Below are positions 1 to 9,299 of a stretch of 64,000 bases of DNA, piece after piece (position 1 is the stretch's first letter; each line of letters opens with the position of its first letter). Both the position numbers and the translations under genes were made by a program. The DNA is from JAAYDI01 sp052034005 (GTDB taxonomy: Bacteria; Planctomycetota; Planctomycetia; Pirellulales; Pirellulaceae). Where the stretch lies: assembly GCA_052034005.1 (NCBI GenBank), contig JBPOJB010000023.1, positions 193,795-257,794 of the forward strand. The letters run 5' to 3'. Under the pieces are notes generated by a model. That model did not search any database. It saw nothing but the letters and a program-made list of their open reading frames with translations, and was not told the DNA's origin.

Positions 1-336
1 ACCCCCGCCCGGCCGCGCGCTCGATCCCCCACCCGGCCTCTTTGATAGCCGGTCCACCCAGTTCTCCACAAGTGGGGGGAGGCCCGATTCCCCGCCCGCC
101 CATGCCGCCCGACGCGCACTGCAGGGCCACCAGGGCAGTGCGCACTGCACGTGAGCCGCGACAGGCCCCGGTTCGCGGGGCGGCCTGTGCCGTCCTCGCA
201 ATCCCGGCCCGAGGCGGGTCCACAGCACGCGCGGTGCCGCTCGGGATGCTCCGCAGGTGCGCACCCCTGCCCGTCTCCCCTTCGTACACCTGAAATCGGG
301 CGTTGGCCGACTCTCAGTCCCTCGCGCCGCGCTCCG
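1..336. other. Non-coding stretch with one hairpin
   Basis: No convincing gene is seen here; the open frames are short, GC-driven and lack ribosome binding sites. A perfect 9-bp inverted repeat GCGCACTGC (114-122) / GCAGTGCGC (135-143) with a 12-nt loop lies inside, and CGCACTGC is repeated directly at 141-148. It could end a transcript entering from the left, but there is no T-run. Confidence 0.4.
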
Positions 337-597
337 CTACCGGCACGCTTCTCGACGGAATCCGATCTGCTCGAGCGACGCGAAGACTTCTTCCAGCGTC
401 TTCTCGCCGAAGTTCGAGATGCTCAGCAGCTCCTCAGGCGTGCTGTTCAACAGATCCTCGACCGTGAAAATGCCGCGCTCTTCAAGACAGTTGGTCGTGC
501 GGACCGTTAAGCCGATCTCGGCCGTGCTCATCTCCAGACGCTGACGCAGGCTGCGCGATTCCTCTTCTGCTCGACTCAGTGGAATGCGGGTTCCCAT
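337..597 (-). CDS. Stand-alone RNA polymerase alpha C-terminal-domain protein
   Basis: This 86-residue protein is essentially one alpha-CTD. The segment VRTTNCLEERGI followed by a helix-hairpin-helix region (LLSISNFGEKTLEEV) matches the DNA- and activator-binding domain of the RNA polymerase alpha subunit, including the Arg and Asn of VRxxNCL that contact UP-element DNA in E. coli alpha. The beta-binding N-terminal domain is missing. I chose the ATG at 597 because AAGGGAAGGGA lies just upstream; the frame is open further up to 792 but reads like non-coding sequence. It is divergent from the uvrD gene. Free-standing alpha-CTD proteins occur in planctomycetes; their role is not established, and transcription regulation is an inference. 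Confidence 0.8.
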   Translation of the reverse strand: MGTRIPLSRAEEESRSLRQRLEMSTAEIGLTVRTTNCLEERGIFTVEDLLNSTPEELLSISNFGEKTLEEVFASLEQIGFRREACR

Positions 598-839
598 GGG
601 CCATCCCTTCCCTTCATAGAAAACCAGAATGATGAGTCCGGTATCTGACCCGGCCTCCGGCAGCGGACACCACGCGTGCCGCCGTCGACCGTGGCCACCA
701 GTATAGCAATCTGCGGCGCATTTGCGCGCGCGGCAGATGACGTTTTCTCCGAGATTCTCCGCACGCGCGCCGCTAGCACGAGGGTGCCGCACGAGGGGGC
801 CTGCGAGCCCGATCCCTGTTCTCGTATAATGATGTCGCT
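598..839. other. Divergent promoter region between alpha-CTD-like gene and uvrD
   Basis: The 242 nt hold a uvrD promoter (801-830, listed separately). On the minus strand a -10-like TATACT (705-700) lies about 100 nt before the alpha-CTD-like start, but I see no good -35 box for it. Confidence 0.4.
801..830 (+). promoter_or_regulatory. Sigma70-type promoter of uvrD, apparently leaderless
   Basis: CTGCGA (801-806), an 18-nt spacer and a perfect TATAAT (825-830). The expected start of transcription, about 7-9 nt after the -10 box, coincides with the uvrD ATG at 840, so the mRNA would have almost no leader. No Shine-Dalgarno sequence precedes this ATG, in agreement. Confidence 0.55.
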
Positions 840-3182
840 ATGGGCGCAGTGCTGTCATCCTTAACGAGTTCCCAGCAAGCGGCGGTCCAGCATGTGGACG
901 GGCCGCTGTTGATTCTGGCGGGTCCCGGCTCGGGCAAGACGCGTGTGGTCACGCATCGGGTCGCGTACATGCGCGAGCAGGGGATCGCGGACGGACGGAT
1001 CGTCGCGTTGACTTTCACGAACAAGGCGGCCGACGAGATGCGTATGCGGCTGGAGCGTCTGGCGCCTGGCAGTCGCGTGTGGATGGGCACGTTTCACCGG
1101 TTTTGTTCCCGTCTGCTGCGTCAGTACGCGTCGCTCGTGGGGCTGCGCGAGAACTTCTCCATTTACGACACCGACGACGCCTTGAAGCTGTTGCGGGAGG
1201 CGATTGACGACGAGCAGATCGAGCTGGTCCATGCGACGCCCGCGCGCGTGGCGGCGGCGATCAGCTGGGCCAAGAACGACCTGATCGGCCCCGACCAGTA
1301 CCGGCCGTCGCTCGGCAGCCCGCTCGGCTATGTCGTGTCGCAAGTCTATCCCCGCTACCAGCAGCGGTTGCTCGACGCGAACGCGGTGGACTTCGACGAC
1401 CTGTTGATGCACGTGGCCCTGTTGCTGCGCAACCACGACGAGTTGCGGCAGACGCTCGACGCGCGTTTCCAGTACATCCTGGTCGACGAGTACCAGGACA
1501 CGAACTTGGCGCAGTATGCGATCGTGCGGGCCTTATCGGTCGACCATCCGAACCTGGCGGTCACGGGCGACCCGGACCAGTCGATTTACGGATGGCGCGG
1601 CGCGACGATCCGGAACATCCTCGAGTTCGAGCATGATTTTCCCGGCGTGAAGGTGGTGCGGCTGGAGCAGAACTGGCGCAGCACCAAGCGGATTGTCCGC
1701 GCCGCCGACCACCTGATCGCGCACAACGCGCATCGCAAGGAGAAAACCCTCTTCACCGACAATCCGGAAGGCCGGCCGGTGCGGATCGTCATCTACCCCA
1801 GCGGTCAGACCGAGGCGCAGGCGATTGCCGGCCAGATCGCCAACGAGGTGGCGGCCGGGCTGCGCCGTCCGAGCGACTATGCGATCTTCTACCGCACCAA
1901 CGCGCTGTCACGGACGTTGGAGCGGGCCTTCTCGGCGCTGTCGGTGCCCTACCAGATCGTGCGCGGGTTGGAGTTCTATCAGCGCAAGGAGGTCAAGGAC
2001 ATCCTGGCTCACCTGCACCTGCTGGAGAACCCGGCCAGCGACGTGGCGTTCCTGCGCGTGATCAACACGCCGCCTCGCGGCATCGGCCAGCAGACGATCT
2101 CGCACCTCAAGCGCCACGCGGCCGAGCGGCACCTGTGCCTGCTCGACGCCGCGCGCGAGGCCGGCTTGATCGAACGGCTCTCCAAACGCGCCGCGGTGGC
2201 GGTCGCCAGGTTCATGGCCATGTACGACGCGATGCGCATGACCGGCGACGAGCAGGTTGCGGAACTGGTCGCGCGGGTCCTGCAGCATACGGGCTACCGG
2301 GAATGGCTCGCGTCGTCCCCGGCCGAAGAGGATCAGCAGCGCGTCGAGAATGTCGACGAACTGATGACCGACGCGCGCGAGTTCGACCAGGCGCACCTGG
2401 AGGGCGGCGGCCTGGAGCTGTTCCTCGAACAGGCTTCGCTCGTGTCCGACGTCGACCAGTGGGACGCGCGCAGCGACCGCGTCTCGATGATGACGCTCCA
2501 TGCCGCCAAGGGCCTGGAGTTCCCCGTCGTCTTCGTCGTCGCCGTGGAAGAGGATCTCCTGCCGCACCTGCGCAGCCAGGACGACCCCCGCCAGCAGGAA
2601 GAGGAACGTCGCCTGCTGTTTGTCGGCATGACCCGCGCCAAGGAAGAGCTGCACCTGAGCGCGGCGAGCCAGCGCGCGGCACGCGGCACGAGCCGCGTCG
2701 CGGCCCCCAGCCGCTTCCTGCTGGAACTCCCCACCGACGACATGGAGATCGTCGGCCGACTCGACGCGCCCGCCGTGGAGATCGAAGACCGGCTGGACGG
2801 AGATGATTGGGATCTGACCGATGGGGACGTACTGGCGGACGACATCGTCCACGGCGACGACGCGGACGATGACCGGCCCGTGCGGGGCTCGAGGGGCGCG
2901 CGGAACCGGAGGCGCCGCCGCCCGGCCGCGACGGGCAGCCGGCTGATGACCGCCGCGGAACTGGCGGGCCGGCCCGCGGCCCCCCTGCGCTGTCCGCTCG
3001 AGAGCTTCCGGCATGGGATGGTCGTCATGCATGCGGAGTACGGCGTGGGCAAGATCGTGGCGCTCAGCGGGGGCGGCGTCAAGCGATCGGCAACGGTCCA
3101 GTTCGCCAGCCAGCCGCGTCCGCGTACGTTCCAACTGGCCTACGGCGCGCTCCAGCCTGTGACGATCCCGAACGCCGAATGA
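840..3182 (+). CDS. uvrD: UvrD/PcrA-type superfamily 1 DNA helicase
   Basis: ATP-dependent 3'-5' DNA helicase of the UvrD/PcrA group, used in nucleotide-excision repair and replication-fork clearance. Visible motifs: Walker A AGPGSGKT (residues 27-34), DEYQD (216-220), GDPDQSIYGWRGA and the late motif TLHAAKGLEFPVVF. After the core comes an acidic Asp-rich linker, a run of Arg and, from about residue 720, a small terminal domain with GMVVMHAEYGVGKIVAL, which resembles the Tudor-like RNA polymerase-binding tail of PcrA/UvrD. At 780 residues it is slightly longer than the usual 720-750. Its stop overlaps the next start (ATGA), so the two are translationally coupled. Mfd is encoded two genes downstream, which fits transcription-coupled repair. 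Confidence 0.93.
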   Translation: MGAVLSSLTSSQQAAVQHVDGPLLILAGPGSGKTRVVTHRVAYMREQGIADGRIVALTFTNKAADEMRMRLERLAPGSRVWMGTFHRFCSRLLRQYASLVGLRENFSIYDTDDALKLLREAIDDEQIELVHATPARVAAAISWAKNDLIGPDQYRPSLGSPLGYVVSQVYPRYQQRLLDANAVDFDDLLMHVALLLRNHDELRQTLDARFQYILVDEYQDTNLAQYAIVRALSVDHPNLAVTGDPDQSIYGWRGATIRNILEFEHDFPGVKVVRLEQNWRSTKRIVRAADHLIAHNAHRKEKTLFTDNPEGRPVRIVIYPSGQTEAQAIAGQIANEVAAGLRRPSDYAIFYRTNALSRTLERAFSALSVPYQIVRGLEFYQRKEVKDILAHLHLLENPASDVAFLRVINTPPRGIGQQTISHLKRHAAERHLCLLDAAREAGLIERLSKRAAVAVARFMAMYDAMRMTGDEQVAELVARVLQHTGYREWLASSPAEEDQQRVENVDELMTDAREFDQAHLEGGGLELFLEQASLVSDVDQWDARSDRVSMMTLHAAKGLEFPVVFVVAVEEDLLPHLRSQDDPRQQEEERRLLFVGMTRAKEELHLSAASQRAARGTSRVAAPSRFLLELPTDDMEIVGRLDAPAVEIEDRLDGDDWDLTDGDVLADDIVHGDDADDDRPVRGSRGARNRRRRRPAATGSRLMTAAELAGRPAAPLRCPLESFRHGMVVMHAEYGVGKIVALSGGGVKRSATVQFASQPRPRTFQLAYGALQPVTIPNAE

Positions 3183-4624
3183 CGAAGAAGCTGGTCAAGA
3201 TCGCGCACCTGACGTCGCCGGCCGCCTTGCGTGACCGGTTGAGCGCTTTAGGGCTGGAGCTGCCGGTGGACGACCGGATCCTGCGAGCCGACGAGGGATC
3301 GCCGCTGGCCGCGTCGATCCGGCTGGGGCCCTACCTGGCGGGCAACCGCTGGTGCATCCATCCGATGGAAGGTTGGGACGCGCACGCGGACGGCTCGCCG
3401 TCCGAGTTGACGCTGCGTCGCTGGGAGAACATCGGACGGAGCGGCGCGAAGCTGGCCTGGGGCGGCGAAGCGGCGGCGGTGCGGCCGGACGGACGGGCCA
3501 ACCCGCACCAGATACTGGCCACACCCGGGAATCGGGCGGGCCTGGCGCGGTTACTCCAACGCCTGCGCGCCGCGCACCGTCAGCGGTTCGGGGGGACCGA
3601 CGATCTGGTCGTCGGGCTGCAGCTGACGCACTCGGGCCGCTTCGCGCGGCCGGAGGACCAGCGGCTGCAGCCGCGCATCGCCTTCCATCACCCGCTGTTG
3701 GATGCCCGGTTCGGAATCGATCCGCAGGACATGACGGTGGTCGTGACGGACGGCGACCTGGAGCGGCTGATCGACGACTTCGTCGTCAGCGCCGGCGTCG
3801 CGCGCGAGGTGGGGTTCCAGTTCGTAGACATCAAGGCGTGCCACGGGTACTTGCTCCACGAGTTCCTCGCGGCACGCCGTCGGCCCGGCCCGTTCGGCGG
3901 CGACTTTGCCGGGCGCACACGCCTGCTCAAGACGATCATTCAGCGGGTGCAGAGCGCCTATCCGGACCTGGCGATCGGGGTGCGGCTGAGCGTCTATGAC
4001 ACGGTGCCGTACCAGGTCGGGGCGGAGCAGGGTGAGCCGGTGCCGTACGCCGCGCACCTGCCTTACGACTACGGCTTCGGGATCGACCCCTGCCACCCCC
4101 TCGAGCTGGACCTGGCGGAGCCGATCCGCCTGTTGCAAGAGCTGCACGGCCTGGGTGTCGCCGCGGTGAACGTGACCTGTGGCAGCCCGTACTACTGCCC
4201 GCACATTCAGCGGCCGGCGATGCATCCGCCCAGCGATGGGTACCGGCCGCCGGAAGACCCGCTCGCCGGGGTCTGCCGGCTGATCCATGCCGCGCGGCAG
4301 TGCCGGCAGGCGGTGCCCGAGCTGCTGTACGTGGGCACGGGCTACACGTACCTGCAGGACTACCTGCCGCACGTCGCGCAGGCCGTCGTGCGGGCCGGCT
4401 GGGTGGACAGCGTGGGCGTAGGCCGGATGCTGCTGGCCTATCCCGAGATGCCGGCCGACGCGTTGGAGCGCGGCCTGTTGGAGCGGCGGCGGATCTGCCG
4501 CACGTTGAGCGACTGTACGACCGCCCCGCGACACGGGCTGGTTTCCGGTTGCTATCCGCTGGACAGCTTCTATAAATCCCGACCGGAGGCGGACGCGTTG
4601 AAACGGGTCAAGGGGAACCGTTAG
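3179..4624 (+). CDS. NADH:flavin oxidoreductase of the old yellow enzyme family
   Basis: FMN-dependent TIM-barrel oxidoreductase. The flavin and substrate motifs QLTHSGRF (148-155) and a catalytic HGYLLHEF (222-229) are present, as is the C-terminal glycine-rich phosphate-binding part ending VDSVGVGRMLLAYPEMP. At 481 residues it is longer than simple old yellow enzymes but has no FAD/Fe-S half like 2,4-dienoyl-CoA reductase. The start codon overlaps the uvrD stop, and only 14 nt separate its stop from mfd. Why a redox enzyme is coupled between two repair genes is unclear; the substrate cannot be inferred. Confidence 0.85.
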   Translation: MTKKLVKIAHLTSPAALRDRLSALGLELPVDDRILRADEGSPLAASIRLGPYLAGNRWCIHPMEGWDAHADGSPSELTLRRWENIGRSGAKLAWGGEAAAVRPDGRANPHQILATPGNRAGLARLLQRLRAAHRQRFGGTDDLVVGLQLTHSGRFARPEDQRLQPRIAFHHPLLDARFGIDPQDMTVVVTDGDLERLIDDFVVSAGVAREVGFQFVDIKACHGYLLHEFLAARRRPGPFGGDFAGRTRLLKTIIQRVQSAYPDLAIGVRLSVYDTVPYQVGAEQGEPVPYAAHLPYDYGFGIDPCHPLELDLAEPIRLLQELHGLGVAAVNVTCGSPYYCPHIQRPAMHPPSDGYRPPEDPLAGVCRLIHAARQCRQAVPELLYVGTGYTYLQDYLPHVAQAVVRAGWVDSVGVGRMLLAYPEMPADALERGLLERRRICRTLSDCTTAPRHGLVSGCYPLDSFYKSRPEADALKRVKGNR

Positions 4625-4638
4625 AATCACGCACACTG

Positions 4639-7600
4639 ATGGAGGCTTGCCAGGTTGACATCGCGTCGCGCCCGTTGACGGACTTGGCGCGGCGCCTCGA
4701 CGCGCACCCGGGCTTCTCCGACGCGGTGGCGGAACTCCAAGCCGGACGTCCCGCCACGTTTGACGGAGTGGTGGGGGGGTCCTGCGCGCTGCTGGCCGCC
4801 GGCTTGCTCACCCACGCGCCCGGCCCGTTCGTGCTGGCCTGCCGCTCAGAGGAGCTGGCCGACCTGGTGGCGGACGACCTGCGGATGTTCGCCGGCGGGG
4901 TGCCGCGGCGTTTGCCGGCGTGGGAGGCTGCGGTCGGCGAGCGGTCGGTCCACGACGAGATCCACGGCCAGCGCCTGCGCACGCTCAAACAACTCGAACG
5001 CTGGCGCGCAACGCGCACCTGGCCGGACGGGGCCGCCGACGCGGCCCTTCAACGCGTGGTCGTCGCGAGCATCCAGAGCTTGATGCAGCTCGTGCCCGAG
5101 CGCCGGGAGGTGGTCGAGTCCAGCCGCCGGCTGGCCGTCGGCGACACGGTCGACGCGGAGAGCCTGCGCGGTTGGCTGGCCGGTCACCAGTACCACGCAA
5201 CCTCGTCCGTGCAGTTACCCGGCGAGTTCGCGGCGCGCGGCGGGATCGTGGATCTGTTCGCCGCCGACTGGGACAGCCCCGTCCGGATCGAACTGCTGGG
5301 CGACCAGATCGAATCGATCCGGCGCTTCGACGTGGTTTCGCAGCGCAGCATCGAATGGCTGTCGGACATCGAGATCACCGTGCTGAGGCCCGACGTCGGC
5401 CGCGCGGCCCTTCTGACCGACTACCTGACGCCCGACACCTGGGTGCTGCTGCTCGAGCCCGAGCAGGCGCTGGCCGAGGCCGAACGGCATTATGCGCGCC
5501 TGGGCGCGCCCCAGGGGGTCGTCAGCCCGACCGAGCTGATGCGCGCGCTGGGCTGTTTCCCGCTGGCCACCGCCGCCGCCATCGCCCCGGGGGCCTGGGG
5601 GGTGACCTGCCGCTTGCCCATCGAGTCGGTCCAGCGGTTCAGCGGCGACCTGGCCAAGGTGCGCGAGGAACTCGACCGGCGCGGCAGCGAGCACCAGGTC
5701 TGCCTGATCGCGCGCACGGACGCCGAGCGGCAGCGGTTGGGCGAGATCTTCGCGACCACCTCCCTGTCGCAGAGCGGGCGACTCCGCCTGCTGGTCGGCT
5801 CGCTCTGCGAGGGGTTCCATCTGATCAGTGAGCGGCTGATCCTGCTCAGCGGCGCGGAGCTGTTCCAGCGCGGCGAGCTGCGCCGCACGCCGCGCCGGCG
5901 ACTGGGCAAAGCGATCGACAGTTTCCTCGACTTGCGCGAAGGCGACCTGGTCGTCCACTTGGCACACGGGATCGGCCGTTATCGCGGCATGCGGAAGATC
6001 GAGAAGCGTGGGCGCACGGAAGAGCACCTGCAGATCGAATTCCATGCCGGGACGAAGATCTACGTGCCGGCCCAGCGCATCGGCCTGATCCAGAAATACG
6101 TCGGCGGCACGAAGACCCGCCCGGCCCTGGCACGGATCGGCGGCAAGACCTGGATCCGACAGAAGCAGGCGGCGGAAGCCGCGGTCGTCGACCTGGCCTC
6201 CGAGATGCTGGAGATCCAGGCGGCGCGTCAGGCCCGGCCGGGGATCGCCTTCGCCGACGACTCGGCGTGGCAGCAGGAGTTCGATACGTCGTTCCCCTAC
6301 GCCGAGACGGCCGACCAGGTCTCCTCGATCGAGGCGATCAAGCGCGACATGCAGGCGCCGCGCCCCATGGACCGGCTCCTGTGCGGCGACGTCGGGTTCG
6401 GCAAGACCGAAGTGGCCATGCGGGCCGCCTTCAAGGCGGTCGACAGCGGCTACCAGGTGGTGGTCCTCGTGCCCACCACCATCCTGGCCGAACAGCACTA
6501 CCACACGTTCCGCAACCGCATGGCCGAGTTCCCGTTCGACATCGCACGCCTGAGCCGGTTCTGCAGCCCACGCGAACAGCGCACGATCATCGAGGGGCTG
6601 GCAACCGGCCGCATCGACATCGTGATCGGCACACACCGGCTGGCTTCCGACGACGTCCAGCTCTACAACCTGGGGCTGCTGATCATCGACGAGGAGCAGC
6701 GGTTCGGCGTGGAGGTCAAGGAGCGGCTCAAGCGGCTGCGCAGCACGGTCGATGTGCTGACCATGACCGCGACGCCGATCCCCCGCACACTGCACATGTC
6801 GCTGGTCGGCGTGCGCGACATCTCGAACCTGGAAACGCCCCCCGAAGATCGGCTGGCTGTGGAAACCCGCGTGACACGGTTCGATCCGACACTGATCCGG
6901 CACGCCGTGCTGCGCGAACTGGGCCGGGGCGGGCAGATCTACTTCGTCCACAACCGCGTCGAGGATATCGAGAAGCTGGCGCACCGGCTGCAATGCATCG
7001 TGCCGGAAGCCACCCTGCGGATCGCGCACGGCCAGATGCCCGAAGCGGATCTCGAACGCGTGATGGTGGATTTCGTGAACCACCGGTTCGACCTGCTGCT
7101 GGCCACCACGATTGTGGAGAGCGGCCTGGACATCCCCAACGCCAACACGATCTTCGTCGACGAGGCCAACCGGTACGGGCTGGCCGACCTGCACCAGCTG
7201 CGGGGTCGCGTCGGACGCTACAAGCACCACGCCTACTGCTACCTGCTGCTCGACCCGGGCGTCAACCTCACGCCCAACGCCGCGCGGCGCCTGCGCGCGA
7301 TCGAGGAGTTCAGCGACATGGGCGCGGGGTTCGCCATCGCCATGCGCGATCTGGAGATCCGCGGGGCGGGGAACCTGCTGGGCACGCAGCAGAGCGGCCA
7401 CATTGCGGCCGTCGGCTACGAGCTGTACTGCCAGCTGCTCGAGGCGGCCGTGCGGCGACTCCGACACCTGCCCCCCGTCGTCTCGCTCGACGTGCACATC
7501 AGCCTGCCCGGCGAGGCGTTCTTTCCGACCGATTACGTGCCCGACATGCGCACCAAGATCGACCTGTACCGCCGACTGGCGCGGATCGCCGGCGTCGATC

Positions 7601-7911
7601 AGCTCCAGGAGTACCGGCAGGAACTGGTCGATCGGTTCGGCACGCCGCCGGCGCCGGTCCAACGGCTGCTGGAGCTGGCGGAGCTGCGCATGGACGCGGC
7701 CACCTGGCAGGTTTCGGCCATCTACGTCGAGCGCCCGTATCTGGTCCTGCGCTACGAGAACCGCGCGCGGATCGAACAGCTGGCTAAACTCGGCGGCGGG
7801 CGGCTGCGGATCGTCGACCAACGAAACGCCTATCTTCCGGCGGACGAAGAAGTTGCGCACCCGGACAAAATCCTGCAGCGGGCAAAATCGGTGTTGCGAC
7901 CGGCGCGCTGA
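4639..7911 (+). CDS. mfd: Transcription-repair coupling factor Mfd
   Basis: Large ATP-driven DNA translocase that removes stalled RNA polymerase and recruits UvrA. Order of domains: UvrB-like N-terminal part, CarD-type RNA polymerase-interacting domain starting near residue 434 (EGDLVVHLAHGIGRYRGM), RecG-like helicase with Walker A GDVGFGKT (583-590) and DEEQ (684-687), the translocation motif region with RGRVGRYKHHAYCYLL, and a TRCF C-terminal domain. 1090 residues is close to the family norm of about 1150. The ATG at 4639 has only a weak ribosome site, so coupling to the preceding gene 14 nt away is likely. Confidence 0.96.
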   Translation: MEACQVDIASRPLTDLARRLDAHPGFSDAVAELQAGRPATFDGVVGGSCALLAAGLLTHAPGPFVLACRSEELADLVADDLRMFAGGVPRRLPAWEAAVGERSVHDEIHGQRLRTLKQLERWRATRTWPDGAADAALQRVVVASIQSLMQLVPERREVVESSRRLAVGDTVDAESLRGWLAGHQYHATSSVQLPGEFAARGGIVDLFAADWDSPVRIELLGDQIESIRRFDVVSQRSIEWLSDIEITVLRPDVGRAALLTDYLTPDTWVLLLEPEQALAEAERHYARLGAPQGVVSPTELMRALGCFPLATAAAIAPGAWGVTCRLPIESVQRFSGDLAKVREELDRRGSEHQVCLIARTDAERQRLGEIFATTSLSQSGRLRLLVGSLCEGFHLISERLILLSGAELFQRGELRRTPRRRLGKAIDSFLDLREGDLVVHLAHGIGRYRGMRKIEKRGRTEEHLQIEFHAGTKIYVPAQRIGLIQKYVGGTKTRPALARIGGKTWIRQKQAAEAAVVDLASEMLEIQAARQARPGIAFADDSAWQQEFDTSFPYAETADQVSSIEAIKRDMQAPRPMDRLLCGDVGFGKTEVAMRAAFKAVDSGYQVVVLVPTTILAEQHYHTFRNRMAEFPFDIARLSRFCSPREQRTIIEGLATGRIDIVIGTHRLASDDVQLYNLGLLIIDEEQRFGVEVKERLKRLRSTVDVLTMTATPIPRTLHMSLVGVRDISNLETPPEDRLAVETRVTRFDPTLIRHAVLRELGRGGQIYFVHNRVEDIEKLAHRLQCIVPEATLRIAHGQMPEADLERVMVDFVNHRFDLLLATTIVESGLDIPNANTIFVDEANRYGLADLHQLRGRVGRYKHHAYCYLLLDPGVNLTPNAARRLRAIEEFSDMGAGFAIAMRDLEIRGAGNLLGTQQSGHIAAVGYELYCQLLEAAVRRLRHLPPVVSLDVHISLPGEAFFPTDYVPDMRTKIDLYRRLARIAGVDQLQEYRQELVDRFGTPPAPVQRLLELAELRMDAATWQVSAIYVERPYLVLRYENRARIEQLAKLGGGRLRIVDQRNAYLPADEEVAHPDKILQRAKSVLRPAR

Positions 7912-7923
7912 GCCGACTATAAT
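7894..7923 (+). promoter_or_regulatory. Sigma70-type promoter for the SurA-like foldase gene
   Basis: TTGCGA (7894-7899), 18-nt spacer, perfect TATAAT (7918-7923). It overlaps the end of mfd and gives a leader of about 80 nt before the GTG at 8012. Spacing and the TGCGA core are the same as in the uvrD promoter. Confidence 0.6.
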
Positions 7924-8011
7924 CCCGCCCCGCGCTCCGCGACGTCCGCAGCGCCGGGCCGGGTCCGCCCCTGGGGGACGATGATCCTCCGTTCCGCTCG
8001 AAAGGTGTTAC

Positions 8012-9121
8012 GTGGCTGGCATCCAACCTCGATCACATGCGGGCTGCGCCACGCTGGCCGGATGGCTGTGGCTCGGCCTCCTGGCGTGCCCGTGCGCCGC
8101 CCAGCACGGCCTGGTGCAGGCGCTGCCCAGACACCTGGTCAACATGGTCACGGACCCCACGGAACAAGTCGCGCTGGTCGGCAACCAGGCGATCCTGGCG
8201 GGCGACCTGCTCCCGGCTGTGGATCAGGCCCTGGAGAAATACGTCGGCCGGGTATCGCACGACGACATGCAGCAGCAACGGGCGCTGTTCGTCCAGCAGC
8301 TGCTGCCGCGCCGGATCGAAGTGAAACTCATCCTCCTGGACTTCTGGCGCACCATCCCCGCCGACAAGCAGAAGGAAGTGCTCGGCAATATCGAGAAGTC
8401 GGTGGACAAGCAGTTCTATGAGGAGCAGGTGCCGGAGACCATGCGGCTGCTGGAGGTGAATTCACTGGCCGAACTGCAAGAGAAACTCAACAGCTTCGGC
8501 AGCAGCATCGAGGCGCAGAAGGTCGACTATCGCGAACAAATGCTGGTGCGATCCATGATCCAGCAGAAGATTCAACGGCAACCGGAAATCACCCACGATC
8601 AACTGCTCAAGTACTACTACGAGCACTCCAAGGAATACGACGTCCCCGCCCGCGCCCGCTGGGAACAGCTCACCGCGCGCTTCGACAAGTTCCCCACCCG
8701 CGCCGCCGCCGAAGAAGCGGTCGTCGAAATGGGCAACCAGGTGCTGCGCGGCGCCGAACTGGCCGCCGTCGCCAGGAAACTGTCCCAGGGCCCCAGCGCC
8801 ATCGACGGCGGCTACCACGACTGGACCACCCAGGGCAGCCTCATCTCCGAGGTCCTCGACCAGGCCATCTTCTCGCTCCCCATCCAGAAAATGAGCCTGA
8901 TCCTGGAGGACCAGACCGGCTTCCACATCGTTCGCGTGCTCGCCCGCGAAGAGGCCCATCGCATCGAGTTCACCGAAGCACAAGATGCCATCCGCGAGAA
9001 GCTCCAGGAAGAAGACCGCAAACGACAGATTCGCGAGTACCTGGAGAGACTCCGCAAAGAGACCTACGTCTGGACGATCTTCGACCAGCTGGAGGTCGAA
9101 CATCCCAAACCCCGCATTTGA
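8012..9121 (+). CDS. Exported parvulin-type peptidyl-prolyl isomerase, SurA-like
   Basis: Predicted envelope foldase. The N-terminus has a signal peptide (hydrophobic WLWLGLLACPCAAQ), followed by a SurA-type helical chaperone region and a parvulin domain in the second half (region with LAAVARKLSQGPSAIDGGYHDW and the closing TGFHIVRVLAREE). Start is GTG at 8012, six bases after AAAGGTG. It stands alone between mfd and the WD40 gene and has its own promoter. It probably helps fold exported proteins; the exact client set is unknown. Confidence 0.85.
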   Translation: MAGIQPRSHAGCATLAGWLWLGLLACPCAAQHGLVQALPRHLVNMVTDPTEQVALVGNQAILAGDLLPAVDQALEKYVGRVSHDDMQQQRALFVQQLLPRRIEVKLILLDFWRTIPADKQKEVLGNIEKSVDKQFYEEQVPETMRLLEVNSLAELQEKLNSFGSSIEAQKVDYREQMLVRSMIQQKIQRQPEITHDQLLKYYYEHSKEYDVPARARWEQLTARFDKFPTRAAAEEAVVEMGNQVLRGAELAAVARKLSQGPSAIDGGYHDWTTQGSLISEVLDQAIFSLPIQKMSLILEDQTGFHIVRVLAREEAHRIEFTEAQDAIREKLQEEDRKRQIREYLERLRKETYVWTIFDQLEVEHPKPRI

Positions 9122-9299
9122 CGCAGCATAACCGTCACAGTCCCGTCATTCTTCCCAAACCCAACAGCACCGATAATCCCTGCGGTTCACCTGCGGACCG
9201 GGCATCGGACGATCCGATAAGCAATGCGGTACGCCATCGTCCGGCGCGGGTCTAGGCACGCGTGCGTGGCAGCGGCGCGCAGCACTGGGATGGGGGGTT

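Noticed and set aside
42..544. Small plus-strand frames at the left end
   Set aside because: Low-complexity Pro/Arg/Ala translations, no ribosome sites; the alpha-CTD-like gene lies on the other strand.
1908..3134. 408-residue antisense frame in uvrD
   Set aside because: Shadow of the helicase gene without start signal.
5215..7860. 881-residue open frame antisense to mfd
   Set aside because: Third-position GC bias opens the opposite strand; composition is His/Asp/Gln/Arg-rich and no domain or ribosome site is seen.
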